Positions 36,494-45,093 are shown, counted from the stretch's first letter. The stretch is 64,000 bases of DNA from an uncultured Bacilli bacterium (GCA_934102335.1 CAKOSP010000003.1:62001-126000), one strand, 5' to 3'. The notes: a model not told the origin generated them from the sequence alone. Numbers and translations: made by a program.

Positions 36494-36507
36494 CGAACAA
36501 AGGTTGG
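36494..36507 (+). promoter_or_regulatory. LexA-box-like operator upstream of the yolD-like gene
   Basis: CGAACAAAGGTTGG, 11 of 14 positions of the LexA consensus, at the predicted transcription start and covering the ribosome site, the same geometry as the uvrX operator. Confidence 0.55.
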
Positions 36508-36512
36508 TATAT

Positions 36513-36821
36513 ATGGAAAGAAATAAAATAAAATGGTTACCGTTCAATTCAGTTATAAACACAGAACAGATGTTAAAACAAGAATCACAAAATTCTTTAA
36601 TTTTTACTATGCCAGAATTAAGTGAAGAACAAATAAATACCCTAGAAGAAAAAATAATATTTAGTTATTATTCAAAGAAAAATATCATAATTGAATATTT
36701 TCAAAATAACCACATTTATAAAATAAAATCTCAAATAAAAAAAATAGATAGTATAAATCATTTAATAATCTTAAACGACAATACTAATCTATTTTTCAAT
36801 CAAATAATTAATCTCCAATAG
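36513..36821 (+). CDS. YolD-like protein
   Basis: 102 aa with the family core KWLPFNSV...FTMPELSEEQINTLEEKI and a C-terminal barrel-like stretch. YolD proteins accompany UvrX-type polymerases and have been likened to UmuD in function. ATG 36513 is chosen (AAAGG 9 bp upstream); the frame opens at TTG 36504 inside the operator. It converges on the next gene and overlaps it by 14 bp. Confidence 0.85.
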   Translation: MERNKIKWLPFNSVINTEQMLKQESQNSLIFTMPELSEEQINTLEEKIIFSYYSKKNIIIEYFQNNHIYKIKSQIKKIDSINHLIILNDNTNLFFNQIINLQ

Positions 36822-37695
36822 CTGAAGCTGGTTCTGTAGAAACCCAAGTATAACTTCCATTAGATTCCTTTTTAAAGGTACTTTTAAAAATCTGAACTTG
36901 ATTATCATATTTTTTAATCAATTCTGATTCATATTTTCCATCTGGGCTTTCTATATCAATTGCTTCATTAAAAGCATAATTATCACTTCTATAATATTTA
37001 AAAATATTATTCGCATGAATTAAATAACCATTATCATTTTTAGTTTCAGAATAACCATCTAAAAATAAAACTTTTTCATAAATATAAACGTTATTTTCAT
37101 CTTTTTTAGCAAGAGCTACAACTCCTGCTTTTTTTATTGTATCTTCCTCAGGAGTAGTTAAAACATGACAATAGAATTCGCCATTTTCATATAAACACTC
37201 ATTATTAGCATTAGCTCCTATTTGGAATGTTTGCCATTCATATGACTCCTTATTATAATTTCTTTTTAATACACTTTCTAAAGAAGATCTATAAAGTATA
37301 AAACATTTACTATTTTCATCTTTACAATATTTATTTTGAAATTGTACAAATCTTTCATCGTTTCCTACTAAGAAATTTCCTTCATCTTTAGCAAGTACAT
37401 TATATGCCATATTAAATAGGACAATATCACTTAAATTATTAGTGTTTCTAAGTTCAACATCATATACTCCAGTAGATCCTGCATCATCCATTACATTATG
37501 AATATAAGGAATCATACTTACTAATACCTCTTGATCAGTTGCACTTAAAATATCATTCTGATCTTGATCATTTTTCTTTTGATTAGGAACTAAATAATTA
37601 AAAAGTAAAATATATAAAGCAGCATAAATAATTAGTATTCCTAAAATAACTGTAATAATCATCTTTTTTTTGCGTTCTTTTGAACTAGTATCCAT
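36808..37695 (-). CDS. Single-pass membrane protein, unknown
   Basis: 295 aa. A basic N-terminus (SSKERKKKM) and a TM helix at about 12-34 precede a 260-residue outer domain with three or four cysteines (NKYCKDENSKCF, NNECLYENGEFYCH). No known domain recognised. It lies downstream of the spoVA genes but 75 bp away, so it could be a separate unit. Possibly a sporulation or envelope protein; no evidence. Confidence 0.6.
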   Translation of the reverse strand: MDTSSKERKKKMIITVILGILIIYAALYILLFNYLVPNQKKNDQDQNDILSATDQEVLVSMIPYIHNVMDDAGSTGVYDVELRNTNNLSDIVLFNMAYNVLAKDEGNFLVGNDERFVQFQNKYCKDENSKCFILYRSSLESVLKRNYNKESYEWQTFQIGANANNECLYENGEFYCHVLTTPEEDTIKKAGVVALAKKDENNVYIYEKVLFLDGYSETKNDNGYLIHANNIFKYYRSDNYAFNEAIDIESPDGKYESELIKKYDNQVQIFKSTFKKESNGSYTWVSTEPASAIGD

Positions 37696-37770
37696 ATCAA
37701 CACACCTCTATTATCATTTTAACATAACTTTATTTGTTTTGATATATAAATTTATTTATTTGACAAATTT

Positions 37771-38121
37771 TTAACTTTTAGGATTAAATATCAAGGCAAA
37801 CACAAATGAAAATATAATAACGCTAACTATAGCTAAACCAGATTTATCTAAAAGATGAGAAAATACTCCCAACCAGCCATTATTTAAATAACCACTATAG
37901 CCAGCTGAATAAAGAGTATACCCGAAATTAGATATTAAAACAGTAGCTCCTGCACCAAAAATATCAATTAATTTTTCATAGATTCCGAAAAACGATAAAA
38001 TAGCTCCAAATACTGTAAAAAGTGATGTAATATGTCCAGGTGTAAGTTTTGTATTATCGGCAATAATTTGAGCTATTCCACAAACCATTCCTGCAAACAA
38101 AAATGCTAATAAAAATTTCAT
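37771..38121 (-). CDS. spoVAE: Stage V sporulation protein AE
   Basis: 116 aa, three to four helices, core KLTPGHITSLFTVFGAILSF then FFGIYEKL. With SpoVAC and SpoVAD it takes up dipicolinic acid into the forespore and releases it at germination. The start overlaps spoVAD by 4 bp. Forespore expression under sigma G is expected. Confidence 0.93.
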   Translation of the reverse strand: MKFLLAFLFAGMVCGIAQIIADNTKLTPGHITSLFTVFGAILSFFGIYEKLIDIFGAGATVLISNFGYTLYSAGYSGYLNNGWLGVFSHLLDKSGLAIVSVIIFSFVFALIFNPKS

Positions 38122-39092
38122 ATTACCTCCAAACTAACTGCGTGTGCTATCGCAGGTATAGACTTATGCTGATTTAATAAAACTGGTGAATGTAATGATC
38201 CTGTACCAATTACTAATATTTTTTTATATTTATTGCTTGTCAAAACCTTATTAAACAAAACCAAAGGTAGACAAACTGGGCCACTACCTCCTGAATGAGT
38301 TATATCACTATCAACATAAATTTCACAACCAGCATCCATATGTTTCTTTAAATTAATTCCTTCAGTTTTTTTCAAATATTGTTTTAAAATAGTGGCTCCA
38401 GTACACCCCAAATCCCCTGTTAAAATTAAATCATAATCATTAATATTTTCATTTTTATTTTTTAAATGTCTAACTAAAGTATCTGCTGCCGCAGGAGCCA
38501 TAACAGCCCCCATATTATTTGCATCCTTAATTCCCATATTAATAACTCTACCAATTGTTGCCGAAGTAATCTTCCATTTTCCTCTCTTAGAACTTAAAAG
38601 CGTACTAACCGCTCCGGTAGTAGTAAAAGTAGAACATTTTGGTCTTAAAGATCCATATTCAACCGGATATCTAAATTGCCTTTCAGCCGTTAAATTATGA
38701 CTACTTGTAATTGCAATAACCTTATTAGCCAGTTGAGATTCTAAAAATGTAGCTCCTATAATCAAAGATTCAATAAATGTTGCACAAGCCGAATACACTC
38801 CTAAATAAGGAATATCAAAATGTTCTGCATTATAACTTGTAACACTTATTTGATTTAATAAATCTCCTCCTATAATAAAATCCAAATCATTTTCAGCTAA
38901 TTTATTTTTAACCAAAACATTTTTTAAAGCAGTACTTTGCATTTTAATCTCTGCTTGTTCAAAAGTTTTCTCTTTAAAGTAATAATCATCCATAGCCATA
39001 TCAAATTTTTTTAACTTACTACACTTCTCAAGTGGTCCAACCAAAGAAAAAACATCATTAATATAAACTGATTTAAAAATTTTACTATCCAT
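38118..39092 (-). CDS. spoVAD: Stage V sporulation protein AD
   Basis: 324 aa thiolase-fold protein that binds dipicolinic acid. Recognised by VYINDVFSLVGPLEK, GGDLLNQIS, YSACATFIESL, TGDLGCTGATIL and GGSGPVCLPLV. It is soluble and sits on the membrane with SpoVAC/E. Start overlaps spoVAC by 8 bp. Confidence 0.95.
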   Translation of the reverse strand: MDSKIFKSVYINDVFSLVGPLEKCSKLKKFDMAMDDYYFKEKTFEQAEIKMQSTALKNVLVKNKLAENDLDFIIGGDLLNQISVTSYNAEHFDIPYLGVYSACATFIESLIIGATFLESQLANKVIAITSSHNLTAERQFRYPVEYGSLRPKCSTFTTTGAVSTLLSSKRGKWKITSATIGRVINMGIKDANNMGAVMAPAAADTLVRHLKNKNENINDYDLILTGDLGCTGATILKQYLKKTEGINLKKHMDAGCEIYVDSDITHSGGSGPVCLPLVLFNKVLTSNKYKKILVIGTGSLHSPVLLNQHKSIPAIAHAVSLEVI

Positions 39093-39522
39093 ATATAATC
39101 ACCCTTAAAACCACTAAGAAAAAAGCCGAAATAATTCCATAAAGAATTACTGAACCAGCAAGTTTAAAAAAATTAGTTCCTAATCCAGTTACCATTCCAT
39201 CATGTTTATAATCCATGGCACTCGACTGTACTGAATGAGCAAATCCCGTCGTGGGAATAAAAAGACCTGCTTTACATTTACTCACCCATTCATCAAAAAA
39301 TCCCAACGCAGTAAACAAAGCTCCAAAGAAAATATAAATAAGACACAAATACATAAATGCTATGTCTTTTGGCATACTAAAGCAACACATTAATACACTT
39401 ATTATAATTTCTCCCAAAAATCCTAGAGCTCCACCAACAAAAAAAGCGATTAAAAAATTCTTTAATCGATTTTCTTTGGGTGATAATTCATCAACCATTT
39501 TTTTATAAGATTCTTTATTCAT
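39085..39522 (-). CDS. spoVAC: Stage V sporulation protein AC
   Basis: 145 aa membrane protein with four helices; core NFLIAFFVGGALGFLGE and FIPTTGFAHSVQSSAMDYKH. SpoVAC acts as a mechanosensitive channel in germination. SpoVAA, VAB, VAF and the like are absent from this operon, leaving the minimal C-D-E set common in Clostridia. Confidence 0.94.
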   Translation of the reverse strand: MNKESYKKMVDELSPKENRLKNFLIAFFVGGALGFLGEIIISVLMCCFSMPKDIAFMYLCLIYIFFGALFTALGFFDEWVSKCKAGLFIPTTGFAHSVQSSAMDYKHDGMVTGLGTNFFKLAGSVILYGIISAFFLVVLRVIIYG

Positions 39523-39561
39523 TTTTCTTCACCATTTTTATTATGGTAAATTTTAGCAAAT

Positions 39562-40206
39562 TTATGCACTCATTATTTTTCTTATTCGAGATAATCCCTT
39601 TTTCTCTAATCTTGAGACTTTAACTTGACTAGTATTCATATTTTTAGCTATTTTATCCTGTGTTTTATCTTTAAAATAACGATCAACAATAACCTGTTTT
39701 TCATCACTTGGTAATTGTTCTAAAGATTCATAAAGCAATATTTTATCATCAGTTGAAATAGATTCTTCTAAAGCAATAGTTTCATACATATTTCTTTCAT
39801 CTTCTTTATTACTATCTAAAGATAGAATTTCACAAGAACAAGCACATATTTGAGAAATAGTTTCTACAGGCAAATTAATTATTTTTGACATTTCTATATC
39901 ACTAGGAACATGTCCCAGTTCTTGTGCATAAAAATATCTATTTTTTTCAATATACTTATACATTTTTAAAGTATCGCGATTTACTTTAATATTCTTTTTA
40001 TTAGCCACAACAAACATTTCTCCAAAAATATATTTATAAGCAAAAGTACTAAATTTAGCTTCAGAATCAAGATTATAATTTTTATAAGCTTTCATAAGAC
40101 CTAGCATGCCTGCTTGATAAAGATCTTCTTTGTCAGTTCCATAAAATTTTGTAGCAATTTTATAAATTAATTTAGCATTATCTTTTACTACATCATTCGA
40201 AATCAT
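39562..40206 (-). CDS. sigF: RNA polymerase sigma factor F (early forespore)
   Basis: 214 aa sigma-70 protein. Region 2 DLYQAGMLGLMKAYKNYNL then FSTFAYKYIFGEM, region 3, and region 4 DKIAKNMNTSQVKVSRLEKK. Shorter and more diverged than Bacillus sigma F (about 255 aa); assignment rests on position between spoIIAA and spoVAC. Only 3 bp separate it from spoIIAA, whose last codons hold its AGGAG ribosome site; spoIIAB, which should lie between them, is absent. Sigma F in Bacillus is held inactive by SpoIIAB, so its control here must differ. Confidence 0.85.
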   Translation of the reverse strand: MISNDVVKDNAKLIYKIATKFYGTDKEDLYQAGMLGLMKAYKNYNLDSEAKFSTFAYKYIFGEMFVVANKKNIKVNRDTLKMYKYIEKNRYFYAQELGHVPSDIEMSKIINLPVETISQICACSCEILSLDSNKEDERNMYETIALEESISTDDKILLYESLEQLPSDEKQVIVDRYFKDKTQDKIAKNMNTSQVKVSRLEKKGLSRIRKIMSA

Positions 40207-40209
40207 TTT

Positions 40210-40539
40210 TTACGCTCCTAGCATTTCTACTGCTAAAAACTCATTATCAACTTTCTGAATTTTTAAAGGCTTCAAATATTTTTCTATTCTAGAATTTATT
40301 CCACATAAATACATTTTTCCTTTATTATTTTTTATAATGCATTTAAGATTTACTAAGGCTTCCATTCCCAAAATATCAATGTTTTTTAGATTACTCAAAT
40401 TACATATTAAATATTTAATACTATGTTTTTTAAGAAGGCTTATTAAATAATTATTTATACGATAAGTACCCTTTCTATCCAAAGATCCTTCCAATCTAAC
40501 AAACAAGATAGAATTCTCGTATTCTATATCCATTTTCAA
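40210..40539 (-). CDS. spoIIAA: Anti-anti-sigma factor SpoIIAA lacking the phosphoserine
   Basis: 109 aa STAS-domain protein aligned over its length with Bacillus SpoIIAA (LFVRLEGSLDRKG.., YLICNLSNLKNID..). In Bacillus SpoIIAB phosphorylates Ser58 within FMDSSGLG; here the same place reads NIDILGME (55-58), Ser replaced by Ile. It therefore cannot be phosphorylated at that site. Starts at TTG 40539 or ATG 40533; AAGGTG fits either. Next gene is sigF after 3 bp, with no spoIIAB. Confidence 0.85.
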   Translation of the reverse strand: MKMDIEYENSILFVRLEGSLDRKGTYRINNYLISLLKKHSIKYLICNLSNLKNIDILGMEALVNLKCIIKNNKGKMYLCGINSRIEKYLKPLKIQKVDNEFLAVEMLGA

Positions 40540-40623
40540 ATATTATTCACCTTCCACATAAATATAGAACACTTTTTATTTTTTTTAAACACTTTCGACA
40601 AAACATATCAAAAGTTTTAATTA

Positions 40624-41175
40624 TTAATTAATTGCTACTTTATTTACATATAATTTATAACCATTAAAATCTATATTGCTATTTGAAGTATCAGCATTTT
40701 CAAATTCTGTAACATAACAATCTCCCGTTAATTTTATAGAAGATGTTTTATCAAGAATTGACTTTATATTTTTAGCACTATTATATTTATTAATAACTCC
40801 TTCATAATAAGAATTACTAGCCAAATTCATTTGCAATGATGAGATATTATCAACCACAATATTTCCTTTAACAGATTGATTATCTAAAATAAGATCAACA
40901 TCTCCACCATTAGATCCCTGATTACCCCAAGAATCACTTTTAATTCTTAAAAAATTACCATCATTATCATTATTAATAATTTTATTATTATTTAAGCTAA
41001 TAGTAGCACTAGTATTAGTAACATAAAAGCTATCTCCTTTATTAGTAGTTATATTACTATTTTTAGCCGTTAAACTAGCCGTTCCTGAAGAAGCATCACC
41101 ACTCATTGATTGATACAAAAATATATTTTTATAAGTTGTAGATTGTCCATTTAATGTACTGAAGTATTTATAATA
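40624..41175 (-). pseudogene. 5'-truncated remnant of a Cthe_2159-type beta-helix protein
   Basis: The open frame begins just after the dacF stop, without ATG, and encodes only the C-terminal part of the Cthe_2159 carbohydrate-binding family (YQSMSGDASSGTASLTAKNS, then NKGDSFYVTN, FLRIKSDSWGNQGSNGG, NIDFNGYKLYVN). In intact members this is the last third, preceded by a secretion signal and more beta-helix turns. It lies between dacF and spoIIAA, genes that are adjacent in other spore formers. Most likely debris of a deletion or insertion; it might still be translated from an internal TTG. Confidence 0.75.
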
Positions 41176-41181
41176 TTAAAG

Positions 41182-42336
41182 TTAATTTTTAACGACTATT
41201 TTACCACTTAAACTTATTTTTAAATTTCTTTTAATATAATCCCAGAAATTAGCCTTTAAAATATCTTCTTTCACTGTTAAATCTACATTTGTTACCACAT
41301 TTCCATCTGTATCCAATATTTGAGCAGTTCCTATAACATCACCTTTTTTAATAGGAGCTTTTATTTCATCAATTAAAATATTAAAAGTATAGTCCTGAGA
41401 TTGTTCACTAATTTTTAATAACTTTGTTGCTGGATTTTTAAGAACTATTTCTGCGTAATCTTTTTTTCCTCCGACAACTTTTATTCTTCCAAGTATTTCA
41501 TTAGAATCCTTTATAACATTAAGCTTATAAGTATTAAACCCATAATTTAACATTTTAACAGTATCCTCAGTTCTTGCATTAGTACTATCTTCTTTCATAA
41601 CAACACTTATTAATCTTAAATCATTTTTCTTTGCTGTAGCAGTTAAACAATAACCAGCTGATTTAGTAAAACCTGTTTTAAGACCATCTGCACCATTATA
41701 AAATTTTATTAATTTATTTGTATTAACTAACCATGTTTTAGACCCATCATTTTTAGTTAAGTATTCTTCATAAATACTAGAATACTCTAATATTTTTTCA
41801 TGTTTTAAAAGCTCTTTAGCCATAATTGCCATATCTCTTGCTGATGAATAATGATTCTCAACATCAAGTCCATGTGGATTTACAAAATTAGTATTAGAAA
41901 GATTTAAAGCTTTAGCCTTTTCATTCATCATATTAACAAATCCTTCAACAGATCCTCCTATACGTTCTGCCATTGCCACTGCAGCATCGTTACCAGAGGC
42001 AACAGCAATACCTTTTAAAAGCTCTGATACCTTATAAACTTCACCTTCTTGTAAAAAAACTTGTGATCCACCCATCGAAGCAGCTTCTTTTGTTATTGTA
42101 ACTTCATCATCAAAAGTAATATTACCATTATCTATAGCTTCCATAATTAAAAGCATAGTCATAATTTTAGTCATAGAAGCAGGAGCTAATTTTTCATCAG
42201 CATTTTTTTCATATAAAACTTCACCACTAGAACTATCAATTAATATAGCGCTTAAAGCATTCAAAGTTAAATCTTCTGCTTTAACTAAAGTAATTAAACT
42301 AAAAAAAACACAAAATATTACTAAAAGTTTTTTCAT
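41182..42336 (-). CDS. dacF: D-alanyl-D-alanine carboxypeptidase DacF
   Basis: 384 aa low-molecular-weight PBP with a signal peptide (1-20), active-site PASMTKIMTM (SxxK), second motif VASGNDAAVAM (SGN), third GLKTGFT (KTG), then the PBP5-type C-terminal beta domain and an amphipathic anchor. It trims stem peptides. Its place before spoIIAA, as in Bacillus, identifies it as DacF rather than a vegetative paralogue. AGAGGTG precedes the ATG. Confidence 0.92.
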   Translation of the reverse strand: MKKLLVIFCVFFSLITLVKAEDLTLNALSAILIDSSSGEVLYEKNADEKLAPASMTKIMTMLLIMEAIDNGNITFDDEVTITKEAASMGGSQVFLQEGEVYKVSELLKGIAVASGNDAAVAMAERIGGSVEGFVNMMNEKAKALNLSNTNFVNPHGLDVENHYSSARDMAIMAKELLKHEKILEYSSIYEEYLTKNDGSKTWLVNTNKLIKFYNGADGLKTGFTKSAGYCLTATAKKNDLRLISVVMKEDSTNARTEDTVKMLNYGFNTYKLNVIKDSNEILGRIKVVGGKKDYAEIVLKNPATKLLKISEQSQDYTFNILIDEIKAPIKKGDVIGTAQILDTDGNVVTNVDLTVKEDILKANFWDYIKRNLKISLSGKIVVKN

Positions 42337-42365
42337 ATTACACCTCTAATAATTTTTATGTTTAA

Positions 42366-42407
42366 TTTTAAATATTATTAACTATATTTTTTACAATTTT
42401 TTTAATT
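42366..42407. repeat. 42-bp direct repeat, left copy (copy of ylxM 3' end)
   Basis: Identical over 42 bp to 45265-45306, the last codons and stop of ylxM. This copy lies upstream of dacF with no gene attached. Confidence 0.85.
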
Positions 42408-42497
42408 ATTGTATAAAATAACATTCGTATAATTTCAAAACTTTACTTCATAAATTTTTACATACTTTTTTAAATTAGTTAATATTTCTATTTTTTC

Positions 42498-42647
42498 TTA
42501 ATTTATAAAACTTGATTTTTTATCAAAATTAACAGTAAGTTTTCTATTATCTAAATACTTTCCAGATAACACCATGTCAATACTACAATCAGTATTTCTA
42601 TCAAACGAATAATCGTTTAAAAAAGTTCTATCATCTACCTTCTTCAT
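42498..42647 (-). CDS. 49-aa ORF coupled to the kinase gene
   Basis: ATG 42647 to TAA 42498, overlapping the end of the kinase gene by 17 bp. AGAGGGG sits 9 bp before the ATG, within the kinase 3' end, a classical coupled start. The product is soluble and charged (MKKVDDRTFL at start, NRKLTVNFDKK near the end). Family not recognised. Last gene of the accessory segment. Confidence 0.55.
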   Translation of the reverse strand: MKKVDDRTFLNDYSFDRNTDCSIDMVLSGKYLDNRKLTVNFDKKSSFIN

Positions 42648-43311
42648 TATTAATTTCCCCTCTAAAACATAATTTCCTTATTTTAACATTATTTCGGAAT
42701 TCTTCAGCATTTATACTTTTACAATATTTAGCAATATCTTCTTTAGTCAAATTAGAACATTTATCAATCACTTTTATAATTCTATCCACTATTTCATTAA
42801 ATGACAAATCATCTCCATTTATAAAAACATAAGGAGCTCCACTTTTCTCAGCTAAACACAACATTTTATCATAACCAAGTGATAATTTCTTTTCATTCAA
42901 CAAATCTTTATCATCAACACTTCTTTCTTTTATATGACGTATCCTATTTTCAACACTTGAATATAAAATAATTGTTAAATCTGGAAAAACCCCGATATCT
43001 ACTAAAAAGTTAAAAAAGATATCATTAATCTCGGTATTATTCCAAAAATAAGTTGATAATATATGCTTATCCAAAATAATGTTTTTATTTTTTAATTGCA
43101 CTCCCAGCAAATTACTAAAACCAAAGAAAATTGCTTTTAAGCCGTCATTCAACAAATAAATTTTTTGGCACAAATTTTCGTATTCTAAATCAGATAGTTG
43201 TAAATAGTTTTTTAAAGGTTTTTCCATATATTCATACCCTGTTTTTTCGGAAATAATTTTAGAAATTGTTGTCTTGCCTGAACCGTCCATTCCTTCAATA
43301 GCTATTATCAT
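42631..43311 (-). CDS. Thymidylate kinase-like P-loop nucleoside-phosphate kinase
   Basis: 226 aa. Walker A GMDGSGKTT at 7-15, the kinase DxH motif LDKHILSTYFW (about 80) and a LID-like RIRHIKERSVDD (about 138), as in dTMP kinases and deoxynucleoside kinases. The C-terminal 40 residues are an extra tail. A housekeeping tmk is expected elsewhere, so this may act on another nucleotide or on a small molecule. It follows the hydrolase by 20 bp inside the repeat-bounded segment. Confidence 0.75.
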   Translation of the reverse strand: MIIAIEGMDGSGKTTISKIISEKTGYEYMEKPLKNYLQLSDLEYENLCQKIYLLNDGLKAIFFGFSNLLGVQLKNKNIILDKHILSTYFWNNTEINDIFFNFLVDIGVFPDLTIILYSSVENRIRHIKERSVDDKDLLNEKKLSLGYDKMLCLAEKSGAPYVFINGDDLSFNEIVDRIIKVIDKCSNLTKEDIAKYCKSINAEEFRNNVKIRKLCFRGEINNEEGR

Positions 43312-43331
43312 AAATCCACCTATTAATTTTA

Positions 43332-44183
43332 TTAGACATCTAAATAATTGAAAATCAAATCAATTAATTCATTTTCTTTATTTTTAAAATTATGATCTGC
43401 TTCAGACAAAATATCATATTTGGCATTTTGACAATTTTTGATAACTGTTTCCATATATTCTTTCCCATTTTCGCCAATGTCATTCGACCCTATTATTATA
43501 TATATCGGTTTATTAATAGAATTCAACAATGAAAAATCCCCGTCGATGGTTTTATATGGAATATTATTAATATTTTTATTTGTAATTTCCTGATAGTATG
43601 TTTCACTAGACATTATACAAAAACCCAGAAATTTCTTACTCAAAATTTTAGTAGGGTTATTAGCATTAATATTATCCAGTGCCTCTTCTAATAAACCTTC
43701 ATGCATTTCTAATTTAGAAAAATTGACATTATCTTGTGGAGCTAATAATATTACTTTTGATATTTTACTATTATCTCTTCTACTTAAATAATATACAATC
43801 TTATTGCATCCCATGCTATGACATAACACTACAATTTCTTCGTAATTCATTTTTTTTAAAAAGTTAAACCATGCATCAATATCAAAAATAGAGTCTTCAA
43901 ATTTTTCAAAAGCTGCACCTTTCATTTTGGACTTCAACTTACCATCCTCTCTCAAAAAAGGAAATTCAATAACTTGAAAAGATCCTTGATTATGACTAAA
44001 CAAAAAATCATAACCTCTTCGGCAGCTTTCATTTGCAATTTCTCTAGGAAATTTTGAACCAAAAAAATTTCCAGTCAATCCAGGTATATACAATATACAT
44101 TTCTTATTAATTTCATTTTTTGATAAGCATCCAAATAATTTTATTTTTTGTTTGGTCATAGTTTCTACAAATTCAAAACTCAT
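43332..44183 (-). CDS. Alpha/beta hydrolase (DUF1749-like)
   Basis: 283 aa. KKCILYIPGLTGNFFGSKFP is the start of the fold with the oxyanion loop; the nucleophile elbow is CHSMGC (about 121), GxSxG with the first Gly as Cys; Asp in IIGSNDIGENG and His in EADHNF complete the triad. The general form recalls DUF1749 esterases (fusarinine/acyl hydrolases). It has a broken paralogue directly upstream. GAGGAG precedes ATG 44183. Confidence 0.8.
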   Translation of the reverse strand: MSFEFVETMTKQKIKLFGCLSKNEINKKCILYIPGLTGNFFGSKFPREIANESCRRGYDFLFSHNQGSFQVIEFPFLREDGKLKSKMKGAAFEKFEDSIFDIDAWFNFLKKMNYEEIVVLCHSMGCNKIVYYLSRRDNSKISKVILLAPQDNVNFSKLEMHEGLLEEALDNINANNPTKILSKKFLGFCIMSSETYYQEITNKNINNIPYKTIDGDFSLLNSINKPIYIIIGSNDIGENGKEYMETVIKNCQNAKYDILSEADHNFKNKENELIDLIFNYLDV

Positions 44184-44242
44184 TTTTTATTTCTCCTCAT
44201 TATATACATTTTATATTATATCATAACCACTACGGATAAATT

Positions 44243-44960
44243 TCATTTTTTTAAAATAAGAGAATTATTCGAACTAGATAAATGTCTTTTATTTAAAGAT
44301 TCGGCAACTTTTTGACCAACTATTTCTTCTTTGCCAAAATAAATATGATCAGCATCAGCTATTTCGTGACAATCGACAATAATACTAGGATTTGCATAAA
44401 TAATTAACTTACTAATATAATTCTTAATATAATTTTCTTTAGAACCATAAATTATTGTAATAGGTTTATCAATGCTAGAGTATTGATAAAAATCTTTTTT
44501 TATACCATTAACTAATGGAAGATTGTCAAAATTTTTACTATTCATCATACATAGAAAACTTTTACTAGTTTTATAGAAAAAATGCACTTTAATTAACTCT
44601 TCTGGCAAACCATTTTCAACATTTTTTCTTGCCTTTTCTAATAATTCATCATAATCGTCGTAACATCTTATTCTATTTGCAAAATCGGGCGGTGATAAAA
44701 ATACTATATTATTAACAAATTGTTTACCAAAAGTACTATTATTCATATAAAATATAAATTTATTTGCTCCTGAACTATGACATATGATATCTATTTGAGT
44801 ATAACCTTTCAAAGACAGATAAATAAGCCATCGCATCTAGCCTACATGGGTATTCGATTTTGACTTCTTGTTTATTTAATATTATTGGTGTATTTACTTT
44901 AGCATTCAATTTATTGAATATATATCCTACCTTTATAATTGGAAACTTTAATTTTTCCAT
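44243..44960 (-). pseudogene. Frameshifted alpha/beta hydrolase, paralogue of the next gene
   Basis: Two frames: 44960 to about 44820 (ends in RLDAMAYLS) and 44836 to 44243 (continues LKGYTQIDIICHSSG...). Joining them needs removal of 4 nt: the strand reads TTATCTGTCTTTGAAAGG, where TTATCTTTGAAAGG would keep one frame, so a 4-bp TCTG duplication-like insertion is the likely cause. The elbow ICHSSG, Asp region IIYGSKEN and His in ADADHIYF match the intact paralogue, but about 55 residues of its N-terminal fold (oxyanion loop) are also missing. Non-functional by inference. Confidence 0.75.
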
Positions 44961-44985
44961 TACCTATCACCTCTATTTTCTACAT

Positions 44986-45030
44986 TAAAAAAGGCGTCAA
45001 AAAACAATTTTATTGTATTATTGACACCTT
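44986..45030 (-). terminator. Terminator/attenuator hairpin ahead of the hydrolase genes
   Basis: AAGGTGTCAA...TTGACGCCTT with one G-T pair, followed by six T, 26 bp before the broken hydrolase start. Its position inside the leader suggests attenuation, or the end of a short leader transcript. Confidence 0.6.
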
Positions 45031-45093
45031 CAAAAACTTTGAAATAAAGCATAAATAATAAGTTAAAGATTTTTTAAATTTTACTTCACTCAT
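45010..45093 (-). CDS. Possible 27-aa leader peptide
   Basis: ATG 45093 with GAGGAG about 12 bp upstream, ending at TAA inside the first arm of the downstream terminator hairpin. The peptide (SEVKFKKSLTYYLCFISKF core) is basic and hydrophobic. Translation through the hairpin arm could influence termination. The 306-bp gap between the broken hydrolase and ylxM holds only this, the two hairpins and the repeat. Confidence 0.35.
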   Translation of the reverse strand: MSEVKFKKSLTYYLCFISKFLKVSIIQ

